From positions 1 to 64,000 of the forward strand of contig NZ_BCTC01000001.1 of assembly GCF_001571085.1 (NCBI RefSeq): DNA of 64,000 bases, read 5' to 3'. This stretch comes from Azohydromonas lata NBRC 102462 (GTDB lineage Bacteria > Pseudomonadota > Gammaproteobacteria > Burkholderiales > Burkholderiaceae_C). The position numbers were made by a program, and so were the translations under genes. The notes beneath the pieces are model-generated. The model worked only from the letters and a program-made list of their open reading frames with translations, had not been told where the DNA came from and made no database searches. Below, one piece after another: positions 8,783 to 17,677 of the stretch. Position 1 is the first letter of the stretch; each line of letters opens with the position of its first letter.

Positions 8783-9682
8783 TCAGATGGATTGCAAGGC
8801 CTTGGCACGCTGGTAGGCCTCGTAGAGCCGGCCATAGACCGGGCCGGGCTTGCCGCGCAGCGCGCCGTGGCCGACGAGCTCGCCGTCCAGCCGCGTCACC
8901 GGCAGCACCTCGCGCGCGGCGGAGCTCAGCAGGATTTCGTCGGCGGCGCGCAAATCGGCCTCGGGGATGGGGCGCAGGTTGTAGGCCAAGCCCACCTCCT
9001 CGCACAGCTCGCGCAGCAGCTCGTAGCGAATGCCTTCGAGCACGTGCTCGCTCTTGGGCGGCCCAAGCAGCGCGCCCTCGTGGACGATCCAGACGTTGCT
9101 GGCCGAGCCCTCGGTGAGATAGCTGATGCCGCTGGCGGCTTCGCGCAGCAGGATGGTTTCGCTCGCGCCATGGTCAGCGGACATCTGCCGCGCCAGCACG
9201 TTGCCCAGCAGCGACGTGACCTTGAGGTCGCAGCGCTCCCAGCGGAAGTCCCGCGCCGTGATGCAGGCCACGCCCTGGTGGCGCTGCTCCGGCGTGGGCG
9301 CGCGCGTCGGGGTGCTCATCATGAAGACCGTGGGCGTGAGCCCTTCCGGCATCACGTGGTCGCGCGGCGCCACGCCGCGTGTGACCTGCAGGTACAGCGA
9401 CTGGTCCTCGCCCTCCTGCGCCGCGATCAGCCGCCGCGCATGCGAGAGCCACTGCTCGCGCGTGAAAGGGTTGCCGATGCGCAGCCGGCCCAGGTTGCGC
9501 TCCAGCCGCGCCATGTGGTCGTCGAAGCGAAAGAGCCGCCGGCCGTACACCGGCAGCACCTCGTACACCCCGTCGCCGAAGATAAAGCCGCGGTCCAGCA
9601 CGGGGATGCGGGCCTCGGCCAGCGGCAGGAACTCGCCATTGAGAAAGCACAGGCTCTCGGGTTGGATGGGCGCTGGATGCAT
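8783..9682 (-). CDS. D-amino acid aminotransferase (class IV PLP enzyme)
   Basis: A 299-residue fold-type IV aminotransferase. The PLP lysine lies in CDLKVTSLLGNVLA and the cofactor loop in YLTEGSASNVWIV. RGFIFGDGVYEVLPV near the N-terminus is shared by D-alanine and branched-chain aminotransferases. DAAT is preferred because of this pattern and because it directly follows a D,D-carboxypeptidase gene (43 nt gap), whose product D-Ala would be its substrate. The start at MHPAPIQ has a GGAGGAA Shine-Dalgarno. Substrate specificity is inferred. Confidence 0.88.
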   Translation of the reverse strand: MHPAPIQPESLCFLNGEFLPLAEARIPVLDRGFIFGDGVYEVLPVYGRRLFRFDDHMARLERNLGRLRIGNPFTREQWLSHARRLIAAQEGEDQSLYLQVTRGVAPRDHVMPEGLTPTVFMMSTPTRAPTPEQRHQGVACITARDFRWERCDLKVTSLLGNVLARQMSADHGASETILLREAASGISYLTEGSASNVWIVHEGALLGPPKSEHVLEGIRYELLRELCEEVGLAYNLRPIPEADLRAADEILLSSAAREVLPVTRLDGELVGHGALRGKPGPVYGRLYEAYQRAKALQSI

Positions 9683-9725
9683 CGCGGTTCCTCCTTCTCC
9701 TGGCCGGGGCGGCGAGCGGGTCAGA

Positions 9726-10874
9726 TTACTTGATCCACAGGCGCAGCGCATCCCAGCTGCGGCCCAAGAAGCCGGCCTGCTCCACGGGCTCCAGCACCAC
9801 CAGCGGCACCTCGGCCACCGACGTGCCCGCGCGGGTGCTGACCTTGACGGTGCCCACGCGCTGGCCCTGGGCCAGCGGGGCCACCAGCGGGTCGCTGCGC
9901 TCGACCTTGGTCTGCAGCTGCTGGCCTTCGCCCTTGGGCACGGTCACCACCACGCCGGCGGCGGCACCCAGCTTGGCCTCGCGCGTGGCGCCCTTCCAGA
10001 CTTCGGGAGTGACGATGGCCTTGCCCGGCTCGAACAGGCGCACGTTGTCGAAGGCGCCGTAGCCCCAGTTGAGCAGCTTCTGGCTTTCGCTGGCGCGGGC
10101 CTCGCGGGAGTCCGTGCCCAGCACCACCGACAGCAGCCGGCGCTTGCCGTTGGGGAAGTCGCGGTTGGCGCTGGCCACCAGGCAATAGCCGGCGGCGTCG
10201 GTGTAGCCGGTCTTCATGCCGTCCACGGTCGGGTCGCGGCGCAGCAGCAGGTTGCGGTTGTCCTGGCGGATCTTGTTGTAGGTGTAGTCCTTGAGCGCGT
10301 AGTACGGGTAGTACTCGGGGAAGTCGCGAATGATGCGGCCGGCGATGACGCCCAGGTCACGCGGCGTGCTGCGGTGGCCGGGCTCGGTGATGCCGGTGAC
10401 GTTCTTGAACGAGGTGTTCTTCAGGCCGAAAGCCTGGGCCTGGCGGTTCATCATGGCCACGAAGGCGTCCACGGAACCGGCCACGCCCTCGGCCAGCGCC
10501 ACCGAGGCGTCGTTGCCGGACTGCACGATCATCCCGCGCAGCAGCTCATCGACCTTGGGGCTCATGGTGGTGTCAATGAACATCACCGAGGCGCCGCCCT
10601 TGCGCTCGTTCCAGGCGCGCTGGCTCACCGGCAGCGTCTGCTCCAGGGTGAGCTTCTTCTCGCGCAGCGCGGTGAAGACCACGTAGGCGGTCATGAGCTT
10701 GGTGAGCGAGGCCGGGTCGGCCGGCGCGTCGGCCTCGCGCTCGGCCAGGGTCTGGCCGCTGGAGAGGTCCATCAGGATGTACTGGCGCGCGGCGATCTCG
10801 GGCGGCTGCGGCGCCTGGGCAAAACAGGAAAGTGCCAGCGGCAAGGCCAGCAGGAAGGCGATCAGGCGTTTCAT
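9726..10874 (-). CDS. D-alanyl-D-alanine carboxypeptidase (PBP5/6 family)
   Basis: A 382-residue exported penicillin-binding protein that trims D-Ala from peptidoglycan pentapeptides. After a signal peptide (LALSCFAQA) come the three active-site motifs SLTK, SGND and KTGYT. A beta-rich C-terminal domain and a membrane-binding C-terminal helix (WDALRLWIK) follow. It is the DacA/DacC type and the exact paralogue cannot be fixed here. The start is the ATG at the signal peptide; a longer frame would overlap the hydrolase gene upstream. Confidence 0.95.
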   Translation of the reverse strand: MKRLIAFLLALPLALSCFAQAPQPPEIAARQYILMDLSSGQTLAEREADAPADPASLTKLMTAYVVFTALREKKLTLEQTLPVSQRAWNERKGGASVMFIDTTMSPKVDELLRGMIVQSGNDASVALAEGVAGSVDAFVAMMNRQAQAFGLKNTSFKNVTGITEPGHRSTPRDLGVIAGRIIRDFPEYYPYYALKDYTYNKIRQDNRNLLLRRDPTVDGMKTGYTDAAGYCLVASANRDFPNGKRRLLSVVLGTDSREARASESQKLLNWGYGAFDNVRLFEPGKAIVTPEVWKGATREAKLGAAAGVVVTVPKGEGQQLQTKVERSDPLVAPLAQGQRVGTVKVSTRAGTSVAEVPLVVLEPVEQAGFLGRSWDALRLWIK

Positions 10875-10959
10875 GGGGTGGTTCGGGTAGGGGCAACAAC
10901 AACGCGGCGCGCCGCCCGCAAGACGACGGGCACGCGCCGAAAAAAACTGGAAAAGCGGT

Positions 10960-11574
10960 TCAGCCCGCCAGGTGGCGCAGGACGATGGCCTTGAGCAGCG
11001 GCAACTGGCCGTGGAAGAAGTGGCCGACGCCGGGCACCACCACCACGGGCAGCGCTTGCGGGCGGGCCCAGTCCAGCGTGGACGACAGCGGCACGACCTC
11101 GTCCTGCTCGCCGTGCACCACCAGGGTACCGGCGGGCACCTGGGCGACTTCGAAGCGGCTGGTGGCCGGGCCGACCAGCAACAGGTGCTGTGCCGCGGGC
11201 GCCACGCGCTGCGCGGCCTGCGAGGCGACGTAGCCGCCGAAGGAGAAGCCCCCCAGCAGCAGCGGCTCCTCGCCCTGGCGGCAGGCGGCGATGACGGCCA
11301 GCGCGTCCTCGACCTCGCCGCGGCCCTCGTCCCAGGCGCCGCGCGAGGTGCCCACGCCACGGAAGTTGAAGCGCACGGTGCGCCAGCCCAGTTGCACGCA
11401 GGCGCGCGCCAGCGTCTGCACCACCTTGTTGTCCATGGTGCCGCCGTGCAGCGGGTGCGGGTGGCAGATCACGGCCAGGCCGCGGGCGCTCGTCCCTTCG
11501 GCGGGCGCGTCCAGCGCGCATTCGAGCTCGCCGGCCGGGCCGGGAATGCGCAGGCGTTGGGTGTGGACGTTCAT
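10960..11574 (-). CDS. Alpha/beta hydrolase of unknown substrate
   Basis: A 204-residue serine hydrolase with the nucleophile elbow GFSFGG (Ser about 111), HPHPLHGGTMDNKVV (oxyanion region), HGEQDEVVP (acid) and GVGHFFHG (His). This pattern matches small 'dienelactone hydrolase-like' cytoplasmic hydrolases of beta-proteobacteria. Its ATG shares one base with the stop of the ferredoxin gene (TGATG), so both are translated together. The physiological substrate cannot be read from sequence. Confidence 0.88.
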   Translation of the reverse strand: MNVHTQRLRIPGPAGELECALDAPAEGTSARGLAVICHPHPLHGGTMDNKVVQTLARACVQLGWRTVRFNFRGVGTSRGAWDEGRGEVEDALAVIAACRQGEEPLLLGGFSFGGYVASQAAQRVAPAAQHLLLVGPATSRFEVAQVPAGTLVVHGEQDEVVPLSSTLDWARPQALPVVVVPGVGHFFHGQLPLLKAIVLRHLAG

Positions 11575-11900
11575 CAGCGGCCCACGTCCGGCGGCAGCAC
11601 CAGCCGCTCGACGACGCGGCCGTTCTTGAGATGGGACTCGACGATCTCGTCGATGTCCTCCTTGTCCACGAAGGTGTACCAGGTGGCTTCCGGGTAGACC
11701 ACCGCCACCGGGCCGCCGGCGCAGCGGTCCAGGCAGCCGGCCTTGTTCACGCGCACCCCGCCCGGGCCCGCCAGCCCGGCGGCCTTCACGCGCGCCTTGC
11801 AGTGGTCAAAGGCGCCTTGCGCGTCGTGCTGCGCGCAGGCGGCCTCCCCGTTCTCCCGCGCATTCAGGCAGAAGAAAATGTGGTGCTTGTAGTAGCTCAT
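11574..11900 (-). CDS. (2Fe-2S) ferredoxin, thioredoxin-like fold
   Basis: A 108-residue thioredoxin-fold ferredoxin. Cluster ligands fit the cysteines in FFCLNAR, near EAACAQ, and in NKAGCLDRCAGGPVAVVYPE, the last being the family signature. It starts MSYYKHHIFF; a 14-residue extension upstream is unlikely. It overlaps the hydrolase start by one base. The electron-transfer partner is not evident. Confidence 0.9.
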   Translation of the reverse strand: MSYYKHHIFFCLNARENGEAACAQHDAQGAFDHCKARVKAAGLAGPGGVRVNKAGCLDRCAGGPVAVVYPEATWYTFVDKEDIDEIVESHLKNGRVVERLVLPPDVGR

Positions 11901-12024
11901 CCCCGGGATTGTAGGGACGGGTTTTTCCTTACAAGCGGTCACCGGAAAAGATGCCTCATCCGGCCGTGATGCCCGTCGCGCAAGGCTTTTTCGGTGCAGA
12001 CGCCGCGGGCGGCGCCGTCAGGAA

Positions 12025-13140
12025 TCAGGCCTCGCCGCGCGCGGCCACGCGCAGCAGCAGCCAGCCCGCGGCGGCGTAGGGCCACAGCCAGCCTATCCAG
12101 CGCGCCAGGCCGTGAAAGCGGATGAAGCGCCCCTGCGACCAGGCCTGCAGGCTTTGCGCGTAGTAGGCGTTGTCCGGCGCCTGCGCCACCACGGCCACCA
12201 GCGCGGTGAGCACCATCAGGCCCACGGTGGCGGCCAGGCGTGGCGGCATCAGCGTGCACGCCAACGCCGCCAGCAGCCCAAGCGCCAGCCCGGGCAGCGT
12301 GGCCGGCGTGAGCCAGGCCCAAGCATGCTCGGGGCCGAAGTTCAGCGCCGTGGACAGCGTGCTCACCGCCAGCGCCAGCGCCAAGGCGCCCAAGGTCACC
12401 ACGGCGCGGCGCGCGCGCGAGCGCATGGCGGCAAAGGCCACGAGGCATGGGCCCAGCAGCCCAAGCGCGATGGCCAGCGTCTCCGTGGCCCGCGACAGCG
12501 GCGCGCGCTCGGCCTGCGCCGGGCGCAGCCAGGGCTCGGCCAGCTCCTCCCACGGCGTGTTCTCCACCGCGGCGCTGGCCAGGTCGCGCAGCTCGTCCCA
12601 GCACTGGCCCAGGCCCAGCGGCACGGGCGCGGGGAACAGCAGCCCAAGCGGCCACAGCAGCAGCAGCGCCAGCGCGCCGGCGCTGGCCGGGATGAACCAG
12701 CGGTCTCGCAGCGGCTGCCACACCCGCAACACGCCCAGCGCCTGCAGCGCCCCGCCCAACAGCGCCCCCACCACGCCGCCGCCCGCGTTGAGCAGCCAGT
12801 CCTCGCGGCTGGGCACGCGGTCAGGCAGGAAGTTCTGCGTCACCTCCATCGCGTAGGACAGCAGCGCGGGCAGCAGCGCCGCCAGCAGCAGCGCCCAACC
12901 CCAGCGCCAGCCGCTGCGCACCCCGGCGCCGTAAAGCAGCGCCCCCAAGGGCATGTAGCCGATGAAGTTGGCCCACAGGTCGAAGGCGATGAAGTAGTGC
13001 GAGCCGGGCAGCACCAGCAGCGACTGCAGCGACTGCCCAGGCGGCCAGCGCCAGCCGCTGAAGGGGTACAGGCTCGCGTACACGATGAGCAGCGCGAAGG
13101 CGGCCGTCAGCGGCACGGCGGAACTGCGCGGGCGCGACAT
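12025..13140 (-). CDS. VanZ-family membrane protein
   Basis: A 371-residue polytopic inner-membrane protein. The N-terminal half is a VanZ-like domain: AFALLIVYASLYPFSGW, the conserved DLWANFIGYMPLG, then DWLLNAGGGVVGALLGG. The C-terminal half adds further hydrophobic helices, for roughly eight to nine membrane segments in all. VanZ relatives are linked to teicoplanin resistance in Gram-positives, but the function in proteobacteria is unknown. It lies 82 nt after hemJ on the same strand. Confidence 0.85.
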   Translation of the reverse strand: MSRPRSSAVPLTAAFALLIVYASLYPFSGWRWPPGQSLQSLLVLPGSHYFIAFDLWANFIGYMPLGALLYGAGVRSGWRWGWALLLAALLPALLSYAMEVTQNFLPDRVPSREDWLLNAGGGVVGALLGGALQALGVLRVWQPLRDRWFIPASAGALALLLLWPLGLLFPAPVPLGLGQCWDELRDLASAAVENTPWEELAEPWLRPAQAERAPLSRATETLAIALGLLGPCLVAFAAMRSRARRAVVTLGALALALAVSTLSTALNFGPEHAWAWLTPATLPGLALGLLAALACTLMPPRLAATVGLMVLTALVAVVAQAPDNAYYAQSLQAWSQGRFIRFHGLARWIGWLWPYAAAGWLLLRVAARGEA

Positions 13141-13222
13141 CAGCGTCTCGTGCGCATCTGGCGTTGCGAACGCAACGCAGCAGGTTGAAAGCGGAGCGCC
13201 TTGCGGACTGCCACGGCAGGGA

Positions 13223-13663
13223 TCAGAAGGGCTTGACCACCACCAGGATCACGATGACCGTGAACAGCAGCACCGACACCTCGTTGAACACGCGGAACCA
13301 CCGGTGGCTGCGCTGGTTGTCATGCTTCTCGAAGCGCCGCAGCATGCCGCGGCAGGCATGGTGGTAGCCGATCACGCCCACCACCAGCGCCAGTTTCGCG
13401 TGCAACCAGCCGTTGCCCGGGCCGCGCCCAATGCCGATGCCCAGCCACAGCCACAGGCCCAGCGCGATGGCCGGCACCATGAGCATGCTGCTGAAGCGGT
13501 AGAGCTTGTGCGCCATGAGCAGCAGCCGCTCACGCTCGGCATGCGAATCCGCCGGCACCATGGCCAGGTTCACGAACAGCCGCGGCAGGTAGAACAGGCC
13601 GGCAAACCAGCTGGCCACAAAGACAATGTGCAGGGCCTTGACCCACAGGTACGCAGAGCTCAT
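13223..13663 (-). CDS. hemJ: HemJ-type protoporphyrinogen IX oxidase
   Basis: A 146-residue, four-helix inner-membrane protein of the HemJ/UPF0093 family, which oxidises protoporphyrinogen IX in many proteobacteria. The signature LWVKALHIVFVASWFAG contains the conserved heme-ligand His. Other conserved stretches are YLPRLFV, the GWLHAKLALV Lys region, and RWFRVFNE near the end. The start at MSSAYLWVK was preferred to longer in-frame options. The divergent neighbour is hemB, another tetrapyrrole gene, which supports the call. Confidence 0.92.
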   Translation of the reverse strand: MSSAYLWVKALHIVFVASWFAGLFYLPRLFVNLAMVPADSHAERERLLLMAHKLYRFSSMLMVPAIALGLWLWLGIGIGRGPGNGWLHAKLALVVGVIGYHHACRGMLRRFEKHDNQRSHRWFRVFNEVSVLLFTVIVILVVVKPF

Positions 13664-13732
13664 GCGGCGCATTATGGGCAGTGCCTGCTGGCGGACTGAT
13701 GCGCTGCGGCAAGCAAGCCTTGCGTGGCGGGC

Positions 13733-13846
13733 AAAAAAGAAAGCCCCGGGGAACGCCCGGGGCCGCAAGCCTTGCGCTGTCATGACGTCAAGGCACCTGC
13801 TCAGGGAGGAAAAGCAGGGAATGACGCCTCGCGGCTATCATTCAAG
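13733..13846 (-). ncRNA. Putative small RNA with anti-Shine-Dalgarno loop
   Basis: Between hemJ and hemB the minus strand carries an extended -10 box (TGCTAGACT, complement of 13851-13859). About 100 nt further on is a strong terminator: GCCCCGGG/CCCGGGGC stem (13743-13750 and 13756-13763) followed by TTTCTTTTTT. Inside, CCTGCT/AGCAGG (13796-13801 and 13813-13818) closes an 11-nt loop with TTTCCTCCC, a potential anti-Shine-Dalgarno. CGCAAG/CTTGCG (13764-13776) forms a second small stem. No open frame of note is present. It does not match the 6S RNA layout I know. Existence and function are inferred. Confidence 0.5.
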
Positions 13847-13857
13847 TTCCAGTCTAG

Positions 13858-14967
<1,110 letters not shown>

Positions 14968-14984
14968 CACACGCACGCACGCCG

Positions 14985-16130
14985 ATGCGCCTGCTCTACG
15001 TCAGCGCCGAGGGCGCGGTGGCGCTGCAGGCGCTGCCCTCGACGCTGCCGCTGGAAGGATTCATTTGGGTCCACTGCGAGCGCCCGGGCTTCGAGGCCGC
15101 CGTGCCCGCGCTGCAGGCCGCCCTGCAGCGCTGGGACTGCGGGCCGCTGGTGGAGCTGCACGTCTCCGACCTGCTCAACGCGCATCTGCCCAGCCACTTC
15201 GATTACACGTCCTGGTACGACCTGCTGGTGTTCCGCCGCCTCACGGCCACCACACCGGAAGCCCCCCCGGGCGGCAACGGGAGCCCTGGCGCCGGCAGCG
15301 CCAACGGGTCCGGTGGCAGCGGCGGCGCGACGGCCACCCCGGCCCCCGCCGCGCAGCCCGGTCCGGCCCTGGTGGACACCAGCCCGGTGGGCTTCGCCAT
15401 CTACGACCGCGTCCTGGTGACCGTGCACCCGGCGCAGTGCCCGGTGCGGGCCTACTTCGAACGCCGGCTCACGGCGCCGGGGGGCATGCGCGAGCGCGGC
15501 GGCCCGCGCCTGCCGGTCAGCCCGGCGGACCTGATGCTGCGCATGGTCAACCACATGGTGGACAGCTACCTGGACCTGCGCCGGCTGCTCACGCGCCAGC
15601 TCGGCGCGCTGCAGCAGGCGCTGCTGCATCCGCGCAGCCGCTTCCACGACTGGCAGGTGCTGCTGGACGCGCGCAACGCGCTGCACCTGCTGGAGGACAC
15701 CTGCGAGGACCAGCGCGCCGCCGTCCAGGAGTGGATTGACGGGCTGGAGGAGCAACCGCCGCCAGCCGGCGCCCAATCCGCGCGCGAGTTCGAGCTGCTC
15801 AAGGTGCGCTCGCGCGACGTGCAGGAGCACATCGAGCGCGTGCTCTCCCACGTGCGGCGGCTGGAGCAGTCGGCCGAGACGGCGGTGCAGATGCACTTCT
15901 CCGCCCTGGGCCACCGCACCAACGACATCATGCGCACGCTCACCGTGCTCACGGCCATCTTCCTGCCGCTGAACCTGATCACGGGCTTCTTCGGCATGAA
16001 CTTCGACGCGCTGCCGCTCATCCACTCCGGCACGGGCGTGTGGATCGCCGTGGCGCTGATGGCGGCGCTGGGCGTGGGCCTGGGCGCGTTCTTCTGGCGC
16101 AAGCGCTACCTGGGGACGACGCGGCGCTGA
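14985..16130 (+). CDS. corA: CorA-family divalent cation transporter
   Basis: A 381-residue inner-membrane channel of the CorA superfamily. A long N-terminal cytoplasmic domain contains a Gly/Ala/Pro-rich insertion (about residues 88-128). A coiled stalk follows, then two C-terminal membrane helices with the pore signature GMN in GFFGMNFDALP. It ends with FFWRKRYLG. Mg2+ is the usual substrate, although ZntB-like Zn2+ transport cannot be excluded. It begins 17 nt after hemB on the same strand and may be co-transcribed, and it is convergent with ybeY. Confidence 0.92.
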   Translation: MRLLYVSAEGAVALQALPSTLPLEGFIWVHCERPGFEAAVPALQAALQRWDCGPLVELHVSDLLNAHLPSHFDYTSWYDLLVFRRLTATTPEAPPGGNGSPGAGSANGSGGSGGATATPAPAAQPGPALVDTSPVGFAIYDRVLVTVHPAQCPVRAYFERRLTAPGGMRERGGPRLPVSPADLMLRMVNHMVDSYLDLRRLLTRQLGALQQALLHPRSRFHDWQVLLDARNALHLLEDTCEDQRAAVQEWIDGLEEQPPPAGAQSAREFELLKVRSRDVQEHIERVLSHVRRLEQSAETAVQMHFSALGHRTNDIMRTLTVLTAIFLPLNLITGFFGMNFDALPLIHSGTGVWIAVALMAALGVGLGAFFWRKRYLGTTRR

Positions 16131-16149
16131 CGGCGCCGCACCCTGGGCG

Positions 16150-16605
16150 TCAGGCCGCGGCGTAGGGGTCGTGCAGGCCCAGGCCGAGCAGGATGCGTGT
16201 CTCCAGCGCCTCCATCTCCTGGGCCTCTTCCTCTTCCTCGTGGTCAAAGCCCTGCGCGTGCAGCGCGCCGTGCACCAGCAGGTGCGCGTAGTGGTCGGCC
16301 AGGGGCAGCTTCATTTCCGCCGCCTCGCGCGCCACCACCGGGGCGCACAGCACCAGGTCGGCCACCACCACGGGCTCGTGCGCGTAGTCGAAGGTGAGCA
16401 CGTTGGTGGCGTAGTCCTTGCCGCGGAACTCGCGGTTGAGCTGGCGGCCCTCCTCCTCGCCGACGATGCGTACGGTGATCTCGGCGGGCAGCTCGTCCAG
16501 CGCGGCGCGTATCCAGCGGCGCACCTTGTGGCGCGGCAGCTCGGCGCGGTGCGCGGCATCGGCAAACTGCAGCGACAGGCTCAGCTCGGGTTTTGCGGTG
16601 GCCAT
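16150..16605 (-). CDS. ybeY: Endoribonuclease YbeY
   Basis: A 151-residue zinc-dependent RNase involved in 16S rRNA 3'-end maturation and ribosome quality control. The metal motif HxxxHxxGxDH is visible as [12 protein letters not shown], and NVLTFDY and [12 protein letters not shown] are family marks. The start overlaps the phoH stop as TGATG, matching the conserved phoH(ybeZ)-ybeY order of proteobacteria. Confidence 0.97.
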   Translation of the reverse strand: MATAKPELSLSLQFADAAHRAELPRHKVRRWIRAALDELPAEITVRIVGEEEGRQLNREFRGKDYATNVLTFDYAHEPVVVADLVLCAPVVAREAAEMKLPLADHYAHLLVHGALHAQGFDHEEEEEAQEMEALETRILLGLGLHDPYAAA

Positions 16606-17573
16606 CAGCGCTCTCCCCGGGCGTCAGCAGCCTCGTAGGCCTGGACGATGCGGGCCACCAGCGGGTGGCGCACCACGTCGGCGGCGGTGAAGCGCGTCAT
16701 GGCGATGCCGCGCACGCGCTGCAGCACGCGTTCGGCATCCACCAGGCCGCTGGTCATGCCCTTGGGCAGGTCGATCTGGCTGGTGTCGCCCGTGACCACG
16801 CACTTGCTGCCGAAGCCTATGCGGGTGAGGAACATCTTCATCTGCTCCGGCGTGGTGTTCTGCGCCTCGTCCAGGATGACGAAGGCGTGGTTGAGCGTGC
16901 GCCCGCGCATGAAGGCCAGCGGCGCGATCTCCAGCGTCGCGCGCTCGAAGGCCTTGGTGACGCGGTCGAACCCCATGAGGTCATACAGCGCGTCGTAGAG
17001 CGGACGCAGGTAGGGGTCCACCTTCTGCGTGAGGTCGCCGGGCAGGAAGCCCAGCCGTTCGCCGGCCTCCACCGCCGGGCGGGTGAGGATGATGCGCTGC
17101 ACCTGGCTGCGCTCCAGCGCGTCCACCGCGCAGGCCACGGCCAGGAACGTCTTGCCCGTGCCTGCCGGGCCCAGGCCGAAGGTGATGTCGTGCGACAGGA
17201 TGTGCTTGAGGTACTGCACCTGGTTGGGCGTGCGGCCCTGCAGGTCGGCGCGCCGGGTGTGCAGGACGACCTCGCCGTCGGGCGTGGCGCCCTCGGCGCC
17301 AGCGGGCGCGGCGTCGCTGCTGGCGGCTTCGGCCAGCGCCAGTTGCAGCATCTCCGGCGGGATGGGCTTGCCGGCGCGCTCGTACAGGCGCTGCAGCAGC
17401 GCGGCGGCGCGCTCGGCCTCGCGCTTGGTGCCCTCGATGCGGAAGGACTCGTTGCGCCGCGAGAGCTTGACGCCCAACGCGTCCTCGATGGCGCGCAGGT
17501 GCTCGTCCGTGGCGCCGCACAAGTGCGACAGGCGCTCGTTGTCGAGCGGAATGAAGGCGTGGCGCAGGATCAA
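16605..17573 (-). CDS. phoH: PhoH-family ATPase (YbeZ)
   Basis: A 322-residue protein with an N-terminal KH-like region and a P-loop ATPase domain: Walker [10 protein letters not shown], Walker B VILDEAQN, and [17 protein letters not shown]. It partners with YbeY in rRNA processing. The best start is a TTG giving MILRHAFIP, the usual family N-terminus. No ATG exists nearby, and the frame extended further upstream would overlap the divergent kinase gene. Translation is coupled to ybeY by a TGATG overlap. Confidence 0.93.
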   Translation of the reverse strand: MILRHAFIPLDNERLSHLCGATDEHLRAIEDALGVKLSRRNESFRIEGTKREAERAAALLQRLYERAGKPIPPEMLQLALAEAASSDAAPAGAEGATPDGEVVLHTRRADLQGRTPNQVQYLKHILSHDITFGLGPAGTGKTFLAVACAVDALERSQVQRIILTRPAVEAGERLGFLPGDLTQKVDPYLRPLYDALYDLMGFDRVTKAFERATLEIAPLAFMRGRTLNHAFVILDEAQNTTPEQMKMFLTRIGFGSKCVVTGDTSQIDLPKGMTSGLVDAERVLQRVRGIAMTRFTAADVVRHPLVARIVQAYEAADARGER

Positions 17574-17677
17574 GGGACTGCCTCTGGTCTCGCAAACAGG
17601 GCCGGCATTGTCGCCGCAGCGCGTGCCCGCAACAGACTGGCGGTCTTGGCCCGGCGCTCCTGCACAATCTTCAGCCC

